A DNA stretch of 64,000 nucleotides from positions 62,001-126,000 of the forward strand of contig JAHHIG010000016.1 of assembly GCA_019358895.1 (NCBI GenBank). The letters are read 5' to 3'. Positions 28,391-37,740 of the stretch are shown piece after piece; positions within the stretch are counted from its first letter, which is position 1, and each line of letters opens with the position of its first letter. The notes under the pieces were generated by a model. It saw only the letters and a list, made by a program, of their open reading frames with translations, did not search any database and was not told where the DNA came from. The position numbers and the translations under genes were made by a program. The stretch comes from Tildeniella nuda ZEHNDER 1965/U140 (GTDB taxonomy: Bacteria > Cyanobacteriota > Cyanobacteriia > Leptolyngbyales > Leptolyngbyaceae).

Positions 28391-31300
28391 TCATGCGGTG
28401 GCAGGTACCGACGGATACTGCTGCAACACCTGTTTGAGATAGTGCCCTGTGTAAGAGCGAGTGTTTTCGGCAACGTCTTCGGGGGTGCCCACTGCGATAA
28501 TTTCGCCACCCCGATCGCCGCCTTCGGGTCCCAGGTCGATCACCCAATCAGAACAACGGATCACGTCCAGGTTGTGTTCGATCACCAGAACCGTGTTGCC
28601 TTTGTCTACAAGGCGTTGCAGCACGTCTAACAGTTTGTGGACATCATAAAAGGAGAGTCCGGTGGTGGGTTCATCAATGAGGTAAAGGGTTTTGCCTGTA
28701 GCACGGCGAGAAAGTTCTGTTGCCAGTTTGACCCGTTGCGCTTCACCACCAGAAAGGGTGGGTGCGGTTTGTCCTAAGCGAACGTAACCCAGACCCACAT
28801 CTACCAGCGTTTGTAGCCGTGCTGCCGCCTGGGGAATATTTTGGCAAAACTCCAGCGCTTCATCGACGGTCATGCCCAACACATCGGCGATCGACTTCCC
28901 TTTGAACTTTACCTGAAGCGTTTCGCGGCTGTAGCGGGCACCTTTACAGACTTCGCACTGTACATAGACATCGGGCAAGAAGTTCATCTCAATGACGTTT
29001 ACGCCCTGACCACCACACGCCTCACAGCGTCCACCTTTGACGTTAAAGGAGAACTGACCGGGCTTGTAGCCTCTTGCTTTCGCTTCGACCGTTTCAGCAA
29101 ACACATCCCGAATGATATCGAAGGTGCCTGTGTAGGTCGCAGGGTTGGAGCGAGGAGTCCGCCCGATCGGAGATTGGTCAATGACGATCGCCTTGTCCAA
29201 TGCACTTAAGCCAGCGATCGGCTCCATCTCCTTTGGTTGTGGGGTCTTGCTGCCAAAGTGGTTTTGCAGCGCTGGATAGAGCAGTTCATTAATCAGGGTA
29301 GATTTGCCAGAGCCAGAGACACCCGTCACTGAAACCAGTGCGCCGAGAGGAATATCGACATCGATCTGCTTCAGATTATTGCGATAAGCATTACGAATTT
29401 TGAGGACGCGCCCATTGCCCGATCGACGCTGAGCAGGCGTTGCAATGACTTCTCGCCCTGACAAATATGCTCCTGTGAGAGAATCGGGAGCGTCTAACAT
29501 AGCCTGCAAGCTGCCTTGAGATACGATGCGTCCACCATGCACCCCAGCACCCGGACCAATATCCACGACATAGTCGGCTGCCCGAATCGTCTCTTCATCA
29601 TGCTCAACCACGATTAGCGTATTGCCTAAATTCCGCAGTCGGTGGAGCGTTTTGAGCAAGCGGGCATTGTCGCGCTGATGCAGTCCAATGCTGGGCTCAT
29701 CCAGGACGTAGAGAACGCCAGTTAGTCCAGAGCCAATCTGCGTTGCCAGACGAATGCGCTGCGCTTCGCCGCCCGACAGCGTCATCGCCGTCCGGTTGAG
29801 TGTGAGGTAGTCTAAGCCCACATCCAGCAAAAATTGCAAGCGGGCTTTGATTTCGCGGAGGACAAGATCGGCAATTTGCGCCTGTCGTGCGCTCAACGCA
29901 ATGCTGTTCACCTGGTTCAGACAGTCTCGAATCGAAACGCCCGTCAGGTCGGCAATGCGGAACTGTCCCAGCTTCACAGACAGCGCTTCGGGCTTGAGCC
30001 GCTTCCCCTTACAGTCTTCACAGGGTTGATCAACCAGATATTGCTCTAGCTTCTGTTTGTAAACGTCTGAATTGGCTTCTTGATACTGCTTCTCTAACAG
30101 CGGTAATGCGCCTTCATATTTCCGCTGGTAGCCTTTGTTTTGCCGATAGCGAGAATCGGTTTCAATCCAAATCGCCTCTTTGGAACCGTGCAGCAAGATG
30201 TGGCGCTGCTCATCCGTTAACTGGCTCCATTGGGTCTGAATATCGAACCCAAACGCAGCGGCGACGCTACAAAGCAGCGATAGATAGTACGTGTTGTCTT
30301 TGTCTGACCAGGGCGCGATCGCCGCATACACAGGCAGATCGGGATTCGGCACCACCAGCTCTGCCGAAAACTTGCGATGGCTCCCCAAGCCGTGACAGGC
30401 AGGGCAGGCACCATAGGGCGAGTTAAAAGAAAACAGGCGAGGCGATAGTTCTTCCATCACTGCGCCGTGTTCGGGGCAGGCGAAGTTTTCGGAGAAGACG
30501 AGGGGTGTGGGGTGTGGGGTGTGGGGTGTGGGGTTGTTGCCGTAGTCGCCTCCTTTTTCAGCGGCGCGGAGAGCTTGTCCAGTAGGGAGTTCGACCACGT
30601 TGCCTTCTGCCTTCTGCCCTCTGCCTTCTGCCTCCTGACTTTTAGCTGCCTCCCCTTGCAGAATGTCAATCACGGCAATGCCACCCGAATGCTTGAGGCA
30701 AGTGCCAAGAGAATCCGTCAGGCGTTCTTCGATGCCTGCTTTTTTGACTAAGCGATCGACCACAATCTCGATCGTGTGCGACTGGTTTTTATCGAGTTCA
30801 ATCGCGTCACTCAGTTCTCGCACTTCACCATTAATGCGAACGCGCACAAAGCCATCGGCTGCGAGACTGGATAGCTGCTTTTTGTGTGTCCCTTTTTTGC
30901 CACGCACGACAGGCGCGAGGATCTGAAAGCGGGTGCGATCGGGCAGTTCCATGACCCGATCGACCATTTGATCGATGGACTGAGGTGAAATGGAGCGATC
31001 GCAATGAGGACAGTGAGGAATACCTGCTCGTCCGTACAACAACCGCAGGTAATCGTAAATCTCGGTGACGGTGCCGACGGTTGAACGGGGATTGTGCGAG
31101 GTGGATTTCTGGTCGATGGAGATGGCGGGACTTAAGCCTTCGATCGCATCCACATCGGGTTTGTCAACCTGTCCCAAAAACTGACGGGCATAGGCGCTCA
31201 GTGATTCGACGTAGCGACGCTGACCTTCAGCAAAAATGGTGTCAAACGCCAGCGAGGACTTGCCTGACCCAGAAACGCCTGTAAAGACAATCAGGCGATC

Positions 31301-31465
31301 GCGCGGCAACTCCAGATCAATATCTTTCAGGTTGTGCTGGCGCGCTCCCCGGATGCGAATCGTATTTTGAGCGATGGCATGACTGGCGGGATGACCATCA
31401 TGCGACTCAGCCACGGCGTTCTTGGAACCGTTAGCTTTCTTAGAACCGTCAGCGCGATCGGGCAT
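28391..31465 (-). CDS. uvrA: Excinuclease ABC subunit A with in-frame STRR insert
   Basis: Damage-recognition ATPase of nucleotide excision repair. Two ABC modules: first Walker A GVSGSGKS at 63-70, second VTGVSGSGKSTL near 715; signature LSGGEAQR twice; LDEPSIGLH; CxxC zinc sites (HCPHC at 151-155, CPACHG near 357, CEACGG and CEVCKG further on). 1024 residues, longer than the usual 940-960. The excess includes residues about 274-321, encoded by gtgtggg and ccttctgcc repeats at 30503-30648, placed in the UvrB-binding/insertion region just before SENFACPEHG. The first 30 residues are also low complexity. Confidence 0.96.
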   Translation of the reverse strand: MPDRADGSKKANGSKNAVAESHDGHPASHAIAQNTIRIRGARQHNLKDIDLELPRDRLIVFTGVSGSGKSSLAFDTIFAEGQRRYVESLSAYARQFLGQVDKPDVDAIEGLSPAISIDQKSTSHNPRSTVGTVTEIYDYLRLLYGRAGIPHCPHCDRSISPQSIDQMVDRVMELPDRTRFQILAPVVRGKKGTHKKQLSSLAADGFVRVRINGEVRELSDAIELDKNQSHTIEIVVDRLVKKAGIEERLTDSLGTCLKHSGGIAVIDILQGEAAKSQEAEGRGQKAEGNVVELPTGQALRAAEKGGDYGNNPTPHTPHPTPLVFSENFACPEHGAVMEELSPRLFSFNSPYGACPACHGLGSHRKFSAELVVPNPDLPVYAAIAPWSDKDNTYYLSLLCSVAAAFGFDIQTQWSQLTDEQRHILLHGSKEAIWIETDSRYRQNKGYQRKYEGALPLLEKQYQEANSDVYKQKLEQYLVDQPCEDCKGKRLKPEALSVKLGQFRIADLTGVSIRDCLNQVNSIALSARQAQIADLVLREIKARLQFLLDVGLDYLTLNRTAMTLSGGEAQRIRLATQIGSGLTGVLYVLDEPSIGLHQRDNARLLKTLHRLRNLGNTLIVVEHDEETIRAADYVVDIGPGAGVHGGRIVSQGSLQAMLDAPDSLTGAYLSGREVIATPAQRRSGNGRVLKIRNAYRNNLKQIDVDIPLGALVSVTGVSGSGKSTLINELLYPALQNHFGSKTPQPKEMEPIAGLSALDKAIVIDQSPIGRTPRSNPATYTGTFDIIRDVFAETVEAKARGYKPGQFSFNVKGGRCEACGGQGVNVIEMNFLPDVYVQCEVCKGARYSRETLQVKFKGKSIADVLGMTVDEALEFCQNIPQAAARLQTLVDVGLGYVRLGQTAPTLSGGEAQRVKLATELSRRATGKTLYLIDEPTTGLSFYDVHKLLDVLQRLVDKGNTVLVIEHNLDVIRCSDWVIDLGPEGGDRGGEIIAVGTPEDVAENTRSYTGHYLKQVLQQYPSVPATA
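30503..30648. repeat. STRR composite insert inside uvrA
   Basis: gtgtggg units (30506-30535), a unique middle, then cttctgcc/ctctgcc units (30603-30640). Translated in frame as Ala/Gln/Glu/Gly then Thr/Pro/His residues. Confidence 0.9.
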
Positions 31466-31535
31466 AGAAACAGGAAAAAATAATCTTTCCCATTCTATCG
31501 CTCTACGCTCCGAGTCATGACCGAAAGGATTCTCG

Positions 31536-32090
31536 CTATTGGCTCAAGTCTTGCCAACCCGTATGGCATTGAGAAAGAGTCCCAGTAGCAACACTAGGCG
31601 TAACACCTGCCGGATCACCAACGGATGGCTTTTGAGACTGGCAAAGAATAGCGATGGCAGTAAAGATCCCCGTATTTACATTGTCAAGCTCAACCGCGCC
31701 TGTGTATGCCCGCAACGCCGTCGCACTCCGTGGGTAGGAGACGTTGCGGACGATCGCCGAGGTGCTGCCAGCCGTCGTGTCAACGGCATAAGTAAAGTTA
31801 TTCGTGCTGGTCTTGACACCAATGCCCAGTGATGTGAATTCCGCTGCAAATTGGTTTCGTTCCAGATAATACGCCTGCTGGGCACGATTAGCTGCACCAA
31901 TCAACTGCGTTGCTTCGGACTCTTTGGCTTTGCTCGCTTGATTGAGGAACGACGGTAAGGCGATCGCCGATAGGATGCCAATGATCATGATCACCACCAG
32001 CAGTTCAATCAACGTGAACCCCTGACTCTGCCGTTGTTGCACAAGATGTTGCAGTTTAGCTTCAAACGCGGTTTTCACTCGCTTGAGCAC
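31536..32090 (-). CDS. Type IV pilin-like protein
   Basis: 184 residues with a prepilin signal: basic leader ending QSQG then FTLIELLVVIMIIGILSAIALPSF, processed by PilD between Gly24 and Phe25. The globular part ends with two Cys (AILCQSQ and LSQCHTG) likely forming the D-region disulfide of major pilins. Size and Ala/Thr-rich composition fit a major or major-like pilin used for motility or DNA uptake. Monocistronic; no assembly genes in the window. It could be a minor pilin. Confidence 0.88.
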   Translation of the reverse strand: MLKRVKTAFEAKLQHLVQQRQSQGFTLIELLVVIMIIGILSAIALPSFLNQASKAKESEATQLIGAANRAQQAYYLERNQFAAEFTSLGIGVKTSTNNFTYAVDTTAGSTSAIVRNVSYPRSATALRAYTGAVELDNVNTGIFTAIAILCQSQKPSVGDPAGVTPSVATGTLSQCHTGWQDLSQ

Positions 32091-32374
32091 TCCCCAAGTG
32101 GACGTTACTTTGTTAGCGTTCCCACGAGGGCAAGCGCTACTGCTCAGTAAGATTCCTGATTTTTTGTCGAACGGATATCAAGTGGTCAAGATGCTGAGTT
32201 ACTTGAACACGTGCGATCGCTATAGGACTGACGCACGATTTTTGCATCAAATGAGGGTCTGGTGCGCCTTTGCCCATAGAGTGACGCAGCAAACGAACAG
32301 ATTTCAGAAGATTAGCTAGGCTTAAGAAGCATTAGTGAAACTGCTGACGTATCGCTCCTGACCGAGGTACAACT

Positions 32375-33403
32375 ATGTATGAGCAAGAATTGATTGCTAC
32401 AGCAAACGCAATGGTCGCCCCTGCTAAAGGTATTCTGGCGGCTGACGAGAGCTACAGCACTGCGAATAAGCGCTTTGAGAAGCTTGGCATTCCTACAACC
32501 GAAGAAATGCGTCGGGCATACCGCGAGATGCTCTTTACTGCTCCTGGTATCGGCGATTTTTTCAGCGGCGTGATTTTATTTGACGAGACGATCCGCCAAG
32601 CAGCGAAGGACGGCACTCCCTTCACGAAAGTCTTGCTGGACGCTGGCATTATTCCCGGCATCAAGTTGGACGAAGGTGCAAAACCGCTGGCAAAAGCACC
32701 TGGTGAAACAGTGACAGAAGGCTTGGATGGCTTGCGCGATCGCATTGCCGAGTACTACAAAATGGGTGCGCGGTTTGCCAAATGGCGTGCTGTCATTACG
32801 ATCGGTGACGGCATTCCCTCCCACAAATGTATTGATACCAACGCTCACGCGCTTGCCCGTTACGCCGCGCTTTGTCAGGAAGGGGGACTGGTGCCGATCG
32901 TTGAACCCGAAGTGCTCATGGATGGCGATCACACCTTAGAACAAAGCTACGGTGTGCATCACGAAGTCCTCAAGACCGTATTCGATGCGTTGTATGTTCA
33001 GGGCGTGGAACCGGATCAAATGATCCTCAAGCCCAGCATGGTCATTCCTGGCGAGAAGTGTCCTCAGCAGGCGAGCGTTGAAGATGTTGCACGGTGGACT
33101 GTGAAGTGCTTGAGAGAGCGTGTTCCGGCTGCTGTTCCTGGCTGTGCTTTTCTCTCTGGTGGACAAAGTGACGAAGCGGCGACGGCTCACTTGAATGCAA
33201 TGCATGTGTTGTTCAAAGACCAACTGCCGTGGCAACTGACGTTTTCCTATGGTCGTGCGCTCCAGCAAGCGGCTATGCAGACCTGGAACGGGCAGGATGC
33301 GAATGTTGCAGCGGCTCAGAAGGAACTGTATCGTCGAGCAAAACTCAATAGTGCCGCAGCGTTGGGGCAGTATGAGCCTGAGATGGAGGCGATCGCGGCT
33401 TAG
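32375..33403 (+). CDS. fda: Class I fructose-bisphosphate aldolase
   Basis: 342 residues. Opens YEQELIATANAMVAPAKGILAADES, the class I aldolase start; catalytic Lys residues in FAKWRAVI and ILKPSMVIPG (Schiff base) and Glu in VPIVEPEV. Cleaves or forms fructose 1,6-bisphosphate in glycolysis and, with sedoheptulose substrates, the Calvin cycle. Cyanobacteria usually carry this beside a class II enzyme. ATG at 32375 with CCGAGGT upstream. About 280 bases of leader precede it. Confidence 0.95.
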   Translation: MYEQELIATANAMVAPAKGILAADESYSTANKRFEKLGIPTTEEMRRAYREMLFTAPGIGDFFSGVILFDETIRQAAKDGTPFTKVLLDAGIIPGIKLDEGAKPLAKAPGETVTEGLDGLRDRIAEYYKMGARFAKWRAVITIGDGIPSHKCIDTNAHALARYAALCQEGGLVPIVEPEVLMDGDHTLEQSYGVHHEVLKTVFDALYVQGVEPDQMILKPSMVIPGEKCPQQASVEDVARWTVKCLRERVPAAVPGCAFLSGGQSDEAATAHLNAMHVLFKDQLPWQLTFSYGRALQQAAMQTWNGQDANVAAAQKELYRRAKLNSAAALGQYEPEMEAIAA

Positions 33404-33418
33404 AGAGTTCTGAGTTTT

Positions 33419-33517
33419 AAGTTTTGAGTTCGGAGTGAGCCTCTGCCTCCCCTGCTTCCCTTGCCCCTCTGCTTCCTCCTGCTTCTGAATTCCGGGGTTA
33501 AGTTGAACTCAAAACTT
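33419..33517. repeat. STRR-filled inverted repeat between convergent genes
   Basis: Perfect 13-bp inverted repeat AAGTTTTGAGTTC (33419-33431) and its complement (33505-33517) enclosing cctcccctgcttccc-type repeats. May act as a terminator for fda and the convergent gene, or be a small mobile repeat. Confidence 0.7.
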
Positions 33518-33525
33518 GAACCGTA

Positions 33526-34077
33526 TTACTTTCCTGCTAACGCTGTCGGCAGACCATCAATGCTGACAGCGTTTTTTTGCTGCTGATATTCGCGTAAGCC
33601 CTCTTCCCCCTTTTTGTCAGCCCATTTAACTAGCGATTCTCGCTGTCCGATGTATTCATATAGCGGCACGCCCATCCCGCAGGATGTTTGAACGCGATCG
33701 ATGTCTGCAACAATCATCTGACGAGTCCCAGGAATGGGTGAAAATAGTGCGTAGAGCTTAGCCCATTCTGGTGCATCGGGTAAGATAGTCTTCCCCGTGC
33801 CGTAGAGCCGCAGAATGGAAGGAGGCTCCTGAAACGCACAAAACATAAGGGTAATGCGCCCATTCTCCTGCAAATGCGCGGACGTTTCATTGCCGCTGCC
33901 AGTCACATCAAGATAGACAACTCGACTAGGAGAGAGAATGCGAAAGCTGTCTAAACCCTTTGGAGACACGTTAATGTGCCCATCGGCTGTAAGCGGAGCG
34001 GTGGCGACAAAAAACATCTGTTGCGCCTCAATAAAGCGCTGAAGGTCGTTGGTAATGGAGGCAAAAACTTTAGCCAT
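33526..34077 (-). CDS. Pyridoxamine 5'-phosphate oxidase family protein
   Basis: 183 residues from ATG 34077 (MAKVFASITNDLQRFIEAQ). Upstream in-frame Met at 34143 would overlap the MFS stop and adds an atypical leader. Split-barrel flavin fold: MFFVATAPLTADGHINVSPKGLDSFRIL and RVVYLDVTGSGNETSAHL, GRITLMFCAF. This subgroup binds FMN or a related cofactor and is of unspecified oxidoreductase function. It follows the MFS gene after 65 bases on the same strand. Confidence 0.82.
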   Translation of the reverse strand: MAKVFASITNDLQRFIEAQQMFFVATAPLTADGHINVSPKGLDSFRILSPSRVVYLDVTGSGNETSAHLQENGRITLMFCAFQEPPSILRLYGTGKTILPDAPEWAKLYALFSPIPGTRQMIVADIDRVQTSCGMGVPLYEYIGQRESLVKWADKKGEEGLREYQQQKNAVSIDGLPTALAGK

Positions 34078-34142
34078 TGGTAAAGCGATCAGCTCAAGGT
34101 TTTTTGGAAAAGGTGCGCTACATCTGCAAAGGACGGCTTGCA

Positions 34143-35387
34143 TTAGATAACATCTTGCAACACGCGGCGTGTACTATACCATGCCCACAGTCCAGCCAGG
34201 CTGACGATCGTACCCATGCCCAACATCACCACTCTCAGTCCAACGGCATGGGTCAGTGGTTCTGCGATCGCCAGCGGTAGGCTCAGGGCAATATTCACGA
34301 CATTGTTCTGAAAGCCAAACACCTTGCCACGCATCGACTCTGGCGTTTGCCGCTGAATCAACGTCTGCATCGGTACGCCAACCATTGATGCTCCGAGACC
34401 CAGCAGTACACTTAACGTCAAGCCCAGCCACAGATTATTAGTGAATGTAAACATGGTCAAACTCGCCGCCATGATGAGGAATCCAATGAGCGGAAGCGGT
34501 TTGTGGTGCAAACGATCGCCCCAGTGCCCTAATACAGCAGCTCCGAAGACCATGCCGATGCCTGCGGCAGCTAGCAGAAAGCCAAACTGAGTTTCTTTCA
34601 GCCCAATTTTTGGCACCAGTTTGATCGCCAGCACGGTCAGGGCGGCAAAGACAGAATACAAAATGGTCAACTGCACCATCGCACTGCTGACCAAGCGATC
34701 GCTTCTCAAATAAGCCAACCCTGCTTTAAAGTCATGCCAGGGGTGCGCTTGCACAATTTGGGGATCAGCGCCACTTTTACGAATCGGCAGAAAATACAAG
34801 ATAGCAGCACCCAAGATATACAGTCCACCTAACAGAATTTCTTGACCAAACTGCCCGCCTGTTTTTGCCAGAGTCAGCAGCGGTTCACCGATCGCAAAAC
34901 CCACGATCAAAGATCCCATCAGCGTGGTCGTAAACAGTGCATTGGCACTCATCAAGCCCTGCCGTGGCACCAATAGCGGAATGGCAGCCTGCTCTGCTGG
35001 CGCAAAAAACTGAGTTAAAACAGACTCCGCAAACCCAATGATGATCAGGATGACAAATTCTCTGGGCAACAGCGGCATGGCGAGAATGAGCAACCCGCGT
35101 AAGAGATTACAGCCCACCAGAATTTGCCGTTTATCGAAGCGATCGACAAAGATTCCGGCTGCTGAACCAAACAAGATGGCAGGCAACGTGATCGCAAACA
35201 GGAGTGCTGAGCGAGCCGAATTCTCCAACCCAGGAGGTGGCTGATAGTTAACGAGCAGCGCAATCAGAAACACAAAGAAAATCTTATCGGCAACCTGCGA
35301 CAAAACCTGCGCCGTCCACAGCGCCAGAAAGGGTCGATTTTTCAGCAGTGTACCGAACCCACCATCAGAAGAGCTGGTTGGAAGCAT
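34143..35387 (-). CDS. MFS transporter
   Basis: 414 residues from ATG 35387 (MLPTSSSDGGFGTLLKNRPFLALW); the open frame begins 25 codons earlier without a membrane-protein start. About twelve hydrophobic helices; loop motif DRFDKRQILVG between helices 2 and 3 is the MFS A-motif variant of the MFS_3/enterobactin-exporter-like group. Likely exports a small molecule; substrate not predictable. Upstream of and probably co-transcribed with the flavin-fold gene. Confidence 0.88.
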   Translation of the reverse strand: MLPTSSSDGGFGTLLKNRPFLALWTAQVLSQVADKIFFVFLIALLVNYQPPPGLENSARSALLFAITLPAILFGSAAGIFVDRFDKRQILVGCNLLRGLLILAMPLLPREFVILIIIGFAESVLTQFFAPAEQAAIPLLVPRQGLMSANALFTTTLMGSLIVGFAIGEPLLTLAKTGGQFGQEILLGGLYILGAAILYFLPIRKSGADPQIVQAHPWHDFKAGLAYLRSDRLVSSAMVQLTILYSVFAALTVLAIKLVPKIGLKETQFGFLLAAAGIGMVFGAAVLGHWGDRLHHKPLPLIGFLIMAASLTMFTFTNNLWLGLTLSVLLGLGASMVGVPMQTLIQRQTPESMRGKVFGFQNNVVNIALSLPLAIAEPLTHAVGLRVVMLGMGTIVSLAGLWAWYSTRRVLQDVI

Positions 35388-35584
35388 AGCGTCTCGTCTA
35401 GAAAAGCGTTTGGGAACCAGTTGAACGTCCTCCCTCGTTTGCGTCGTTGCGGTGAAGCACAACTCCCCGTTGCAGTTTTAAATCAGATTCGGTAACAGCT
35501 AATACCTAATCCAACACTACAAGCTGAGCTATTCTAGTGTTCCCACCTGCAACAAAAAAGTTTTTCTTAGTCTAAGTTCGCTCA

Positions 35585-36160
35585 TTACAGCTCACCATAG
35601 CGGTGCAACAGGGCAGTTAGAAAACTGGCAGCCGAGATGGCGACGGGAAGTTGTCGTTGATCGGGTACAAGCCACCAACCGTCGGCAGCTTGTGGCGATC
35701 GCCAGAGTTCGAGATGCGCTACAGCAGGGTCAGCATAAAAACTGTCCTCTCCAGCGCCCAAGAGTGCTGAGCTCCAATGTGTGAAAGTATCGTGACTGAG
35801 TCGGTGCATGGGGAACCTACCCACAAGCGGTACGCCCCAACCGTCGATCGCAAACAGTGCTGTTACCGTTCCACCCATCGCTTGCCAAGCAGAAGCAGCA
35901 CTGACGGCACCGACGACACCCGCACTAAACCCAATTAATACTATCGGTGTGCTGAACGCCAAATCCGGATCACGCTGGCTAAGCTGTTCGTGGAGAAAGC
36001 GCAAAATGTGCAGTCCTGAGTACGCAGGATAACGTTCGACTGGAAAAACCAGCAGCGATTCTGGACGTAAGCTTGTGTTATCGGCAGCTTCCAGCAATCC
36101 TTGAATGAACTGCTGCGTTAGCCTCCGATCGTGTATTCCAGGGCAGAGCACAATCCCCAC
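35585..36160 (-). CDS. Alpha/beta hydrolase-like protein
   Basis: 191 residues. Starts IVLCPGIHDRRLTQQF, has a nucleophile elbow GFSAG near residue 75 and a late AIDGWGVPLVG; a His near SHDTFTHW could complete a triad. Compact lipase/esterase-like fold without signal peptide. Probably a cyanobacterial family without known substrate. The catalytic assignment is inferred from the elbow. Confidence 0.7.
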   Translation of the reverse strand: MGIVLCPGIHDRRLTQQFIQGLLEAADNTSLRPESLLVFPVERYPAYSGLHILRFLHEQLSQRDPDLAFSTPIVLIGFSAGVVGAVSAASAWQAMGGTVTALFAIDGWGVPLVGRFPMHRLSHDTFTHWSSALLGAGEDSFYADPAVAHLELWRSPQAADGWWLVPDQRQLPVAISAASFLTALLHRYGEL

Positions 36161-36485
36161 TTTGTTATTCCTCTCGAAACTGAGGATGAGCTAAAAAGTT
36201 AAGATGACTGTCGTAGTGGCTGTTCATCTTTAATCGTGTCTGGTCTCGATTCCGTGTTTTCTCGTACTGATTTAGCTACGTCCTAGAAGCAGGACTGACG
36301 CGTTTTGACTGCGTGAGTCCTAATGAGACAACTTAGTGCCAGTTTTATGCCCTCCCCCTGGATAGGATGTTAGTCTAGTAAGGGTCAATTAGGCTTTTGA
36401 GTTGAACACTGCCTGTGCAGGGCAGTGAACCGACTGCTTAAGCGATCGTGACTAAAACCAGTACAACAACGTTGAGGCAGTATCA
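36161..36485. other. Intergenic region with two hairpins
   Basis: Leader of the chelatase gene. Holds AGGACTgACGC...GCGTgAGTCCT (36291-36321), a short form of the dispersed AGGACTTACGCA repeat, and a perfect 7-bp hairpin CACTGCC-TGTGCAG-GGCAGTG (36407-36427). No cobalamin or other known riboswitch recognised. Confidence 0.6.
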
Positions 36486-37643
36486 GTGGTCGCTACTCCT
36501 GAAAAAACCCAGCCATTAGCTAACGTCTCTTTCCCTCAGGATCGGGTGGCAGTGCTGTTAATGGGCTATGGTGAGGTCGAAAGCTACGAAGACTTTGCCA
36601 ACTATAATGAGCAAGCGTTGAACCTATTGACAGCGAAGTTTGCGCCTGTGCCAACATGGATCTATCCACCGCTAGCCAAATTGTTAGCCGCTTTTGACTT
36701 GCACGAGTGGAGCCATCAGCACGACCACTTTATATCACCGCACAATGCCATTTTTGAGCGCCAGCGCCTTGGCGTTGAGCAGTCTCTTCAAGAGCGTTGG
36801 GGCGATCGCGTTAAAGTCTTTAAAGCCTTCAACTTTTGTGCTCCCTTCCTTCCAGAACAGGTGCTAGCTGAGGTCAAGGCACAAGGATTTGACAAGCTAC
36901 TGATCTATCCCCTTCTGGTCGTCGATTCCATCTTTACGAGTGGCATTGCGGTTGAGCAAGTCAACAAGGCACTCACGCAGTTGGCAGATGGCAATGAGCA
37001 TTGGGTCAAAGGCACTCGCTACATTCCATCCTTCTACAGTGAGCCTGAGTATATCGATCTCATGGCAGGGATGGTTGAGGACAAAATCAAAGCTGATCTG
37101 GCAGTGGCGCATCTTCCCTCGCAGACTGGGATTGTACTGATGAACCACGGTTGCCCTCACAAAGCGAAAGGCTTTACGTCCGGCATTGACGAGAGTCAGG
37201 CGTTGTACGATCGCATCCGCGAAAAGCTGATCTACCGCTATCCCCTTACATCCGTTGGCTGGCTCAACCACCAAACGCCACTCATTGAATGGACGCAGCC
37301 GAACGCAGAACTCGCCGCGAGAAATTTAATTGATCTAGGTGCAACGGCACTTGTTTTCATGCCGATCGGGTTTGCCACTGAGAACCACGAAACCCTCTTG
37401 GATGTGGATCACATCATCCATACGCTGCGTCGCAAGCATCCTGAAGTCACGTATGTGCAGATGGAATGCGCGAACGATCGTCCAGAATTTCTCAAGATGG
37501 TCGCAGACTGGGCACACCCTCAAATTGAGGCACTGTTAGCAGAGCAAGCGCTAGCTGTGAACCCCAGCCTAGCTAAGCATGAGCATCACGATCACCACCA
37601 TGATCATGGGCACCAGCACGGCAACGGACATCACCATCATTGA
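36486..37643 (+). CDS. Ferrochelatase-superfamily protein with His-rich tail
   Basis: 385 residues from a GTG at 36486 with GAGGCAG upstream. Two-lobed chelatase fold: VAVLLMGYGEVESYEDFANY at the start, then LLIYPLLVVDSIFTSG, GIVLMNHGCPHKAKGFTSGIDESQALYDRI and GWLNHQTPLIEWTQPN, with His residues suited to a metal site. Related to HemH but divergent and without the C-terminal chlorophyll-binding hydrophobic domain of cyanobacterial ferrochelatase. The last 25 residues are His/Asp/Gly-rich (HEHHDHHHDHGHQHG...), as in CbiX-type and nickel/cobalt proteins, which implies metal storage or delivery. Could insert Fe, Co or Ni into a tetrapyrrole, or be a chaperone. Confidence 0.75.
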   Translation: MVATPEKTQPLANVSFPQDRVAVLLMGYGEVESYEDFANYNEQALNLLTAKFAPVPTWIYPPLAKLLAAFDLHEWSHQHDHFISPHNAIFERQRLGVEQSLQERWGDRVKVFKAFNFCAPFLPEQVLAEVKAQGFDKLLIYPLLVVDSIFTSGIAVEQVNKALTQLADGNEHWVKGTRYIPSFYSEPEYIDLMAGMVEDKIKADLAVAHLPSQTGIVLMNHGCPHKAKGFTSGIDESQALYDRIREKLIYRYPLTSVGWLNHQTPLIEWTQPNAELAARNLIDLGATALVFMPIGFATENHETLLDVDHIIHTLRRKHPEVTYVQMECANDRPEFLKMVADWAHPQIEALLAEQALAVNPSLAKHEHHDHHHDHGHQHGNGHHHH

Positions 37644-37654
37644 AATAGCCGTCA

Positions 37655-37738
37655 GCAGCCAGCGGTCAGAAAAATAAGAGCTGTCAGCCGTCAGCCATCA
37701 GTAAAAGCTGATCGCTGATAGCTGATAACTGACCGCTC
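37655..37738. repeat. STRR array (gctgata and cagcggt units)
   Basis: gtcagccgtcagcc and gctgatcgctgatagctgataactgac units in the spacer between the convergent chelatase and flavin reductase genes. Confidence 0.88.
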
Positions 37739-37740
37739 CT

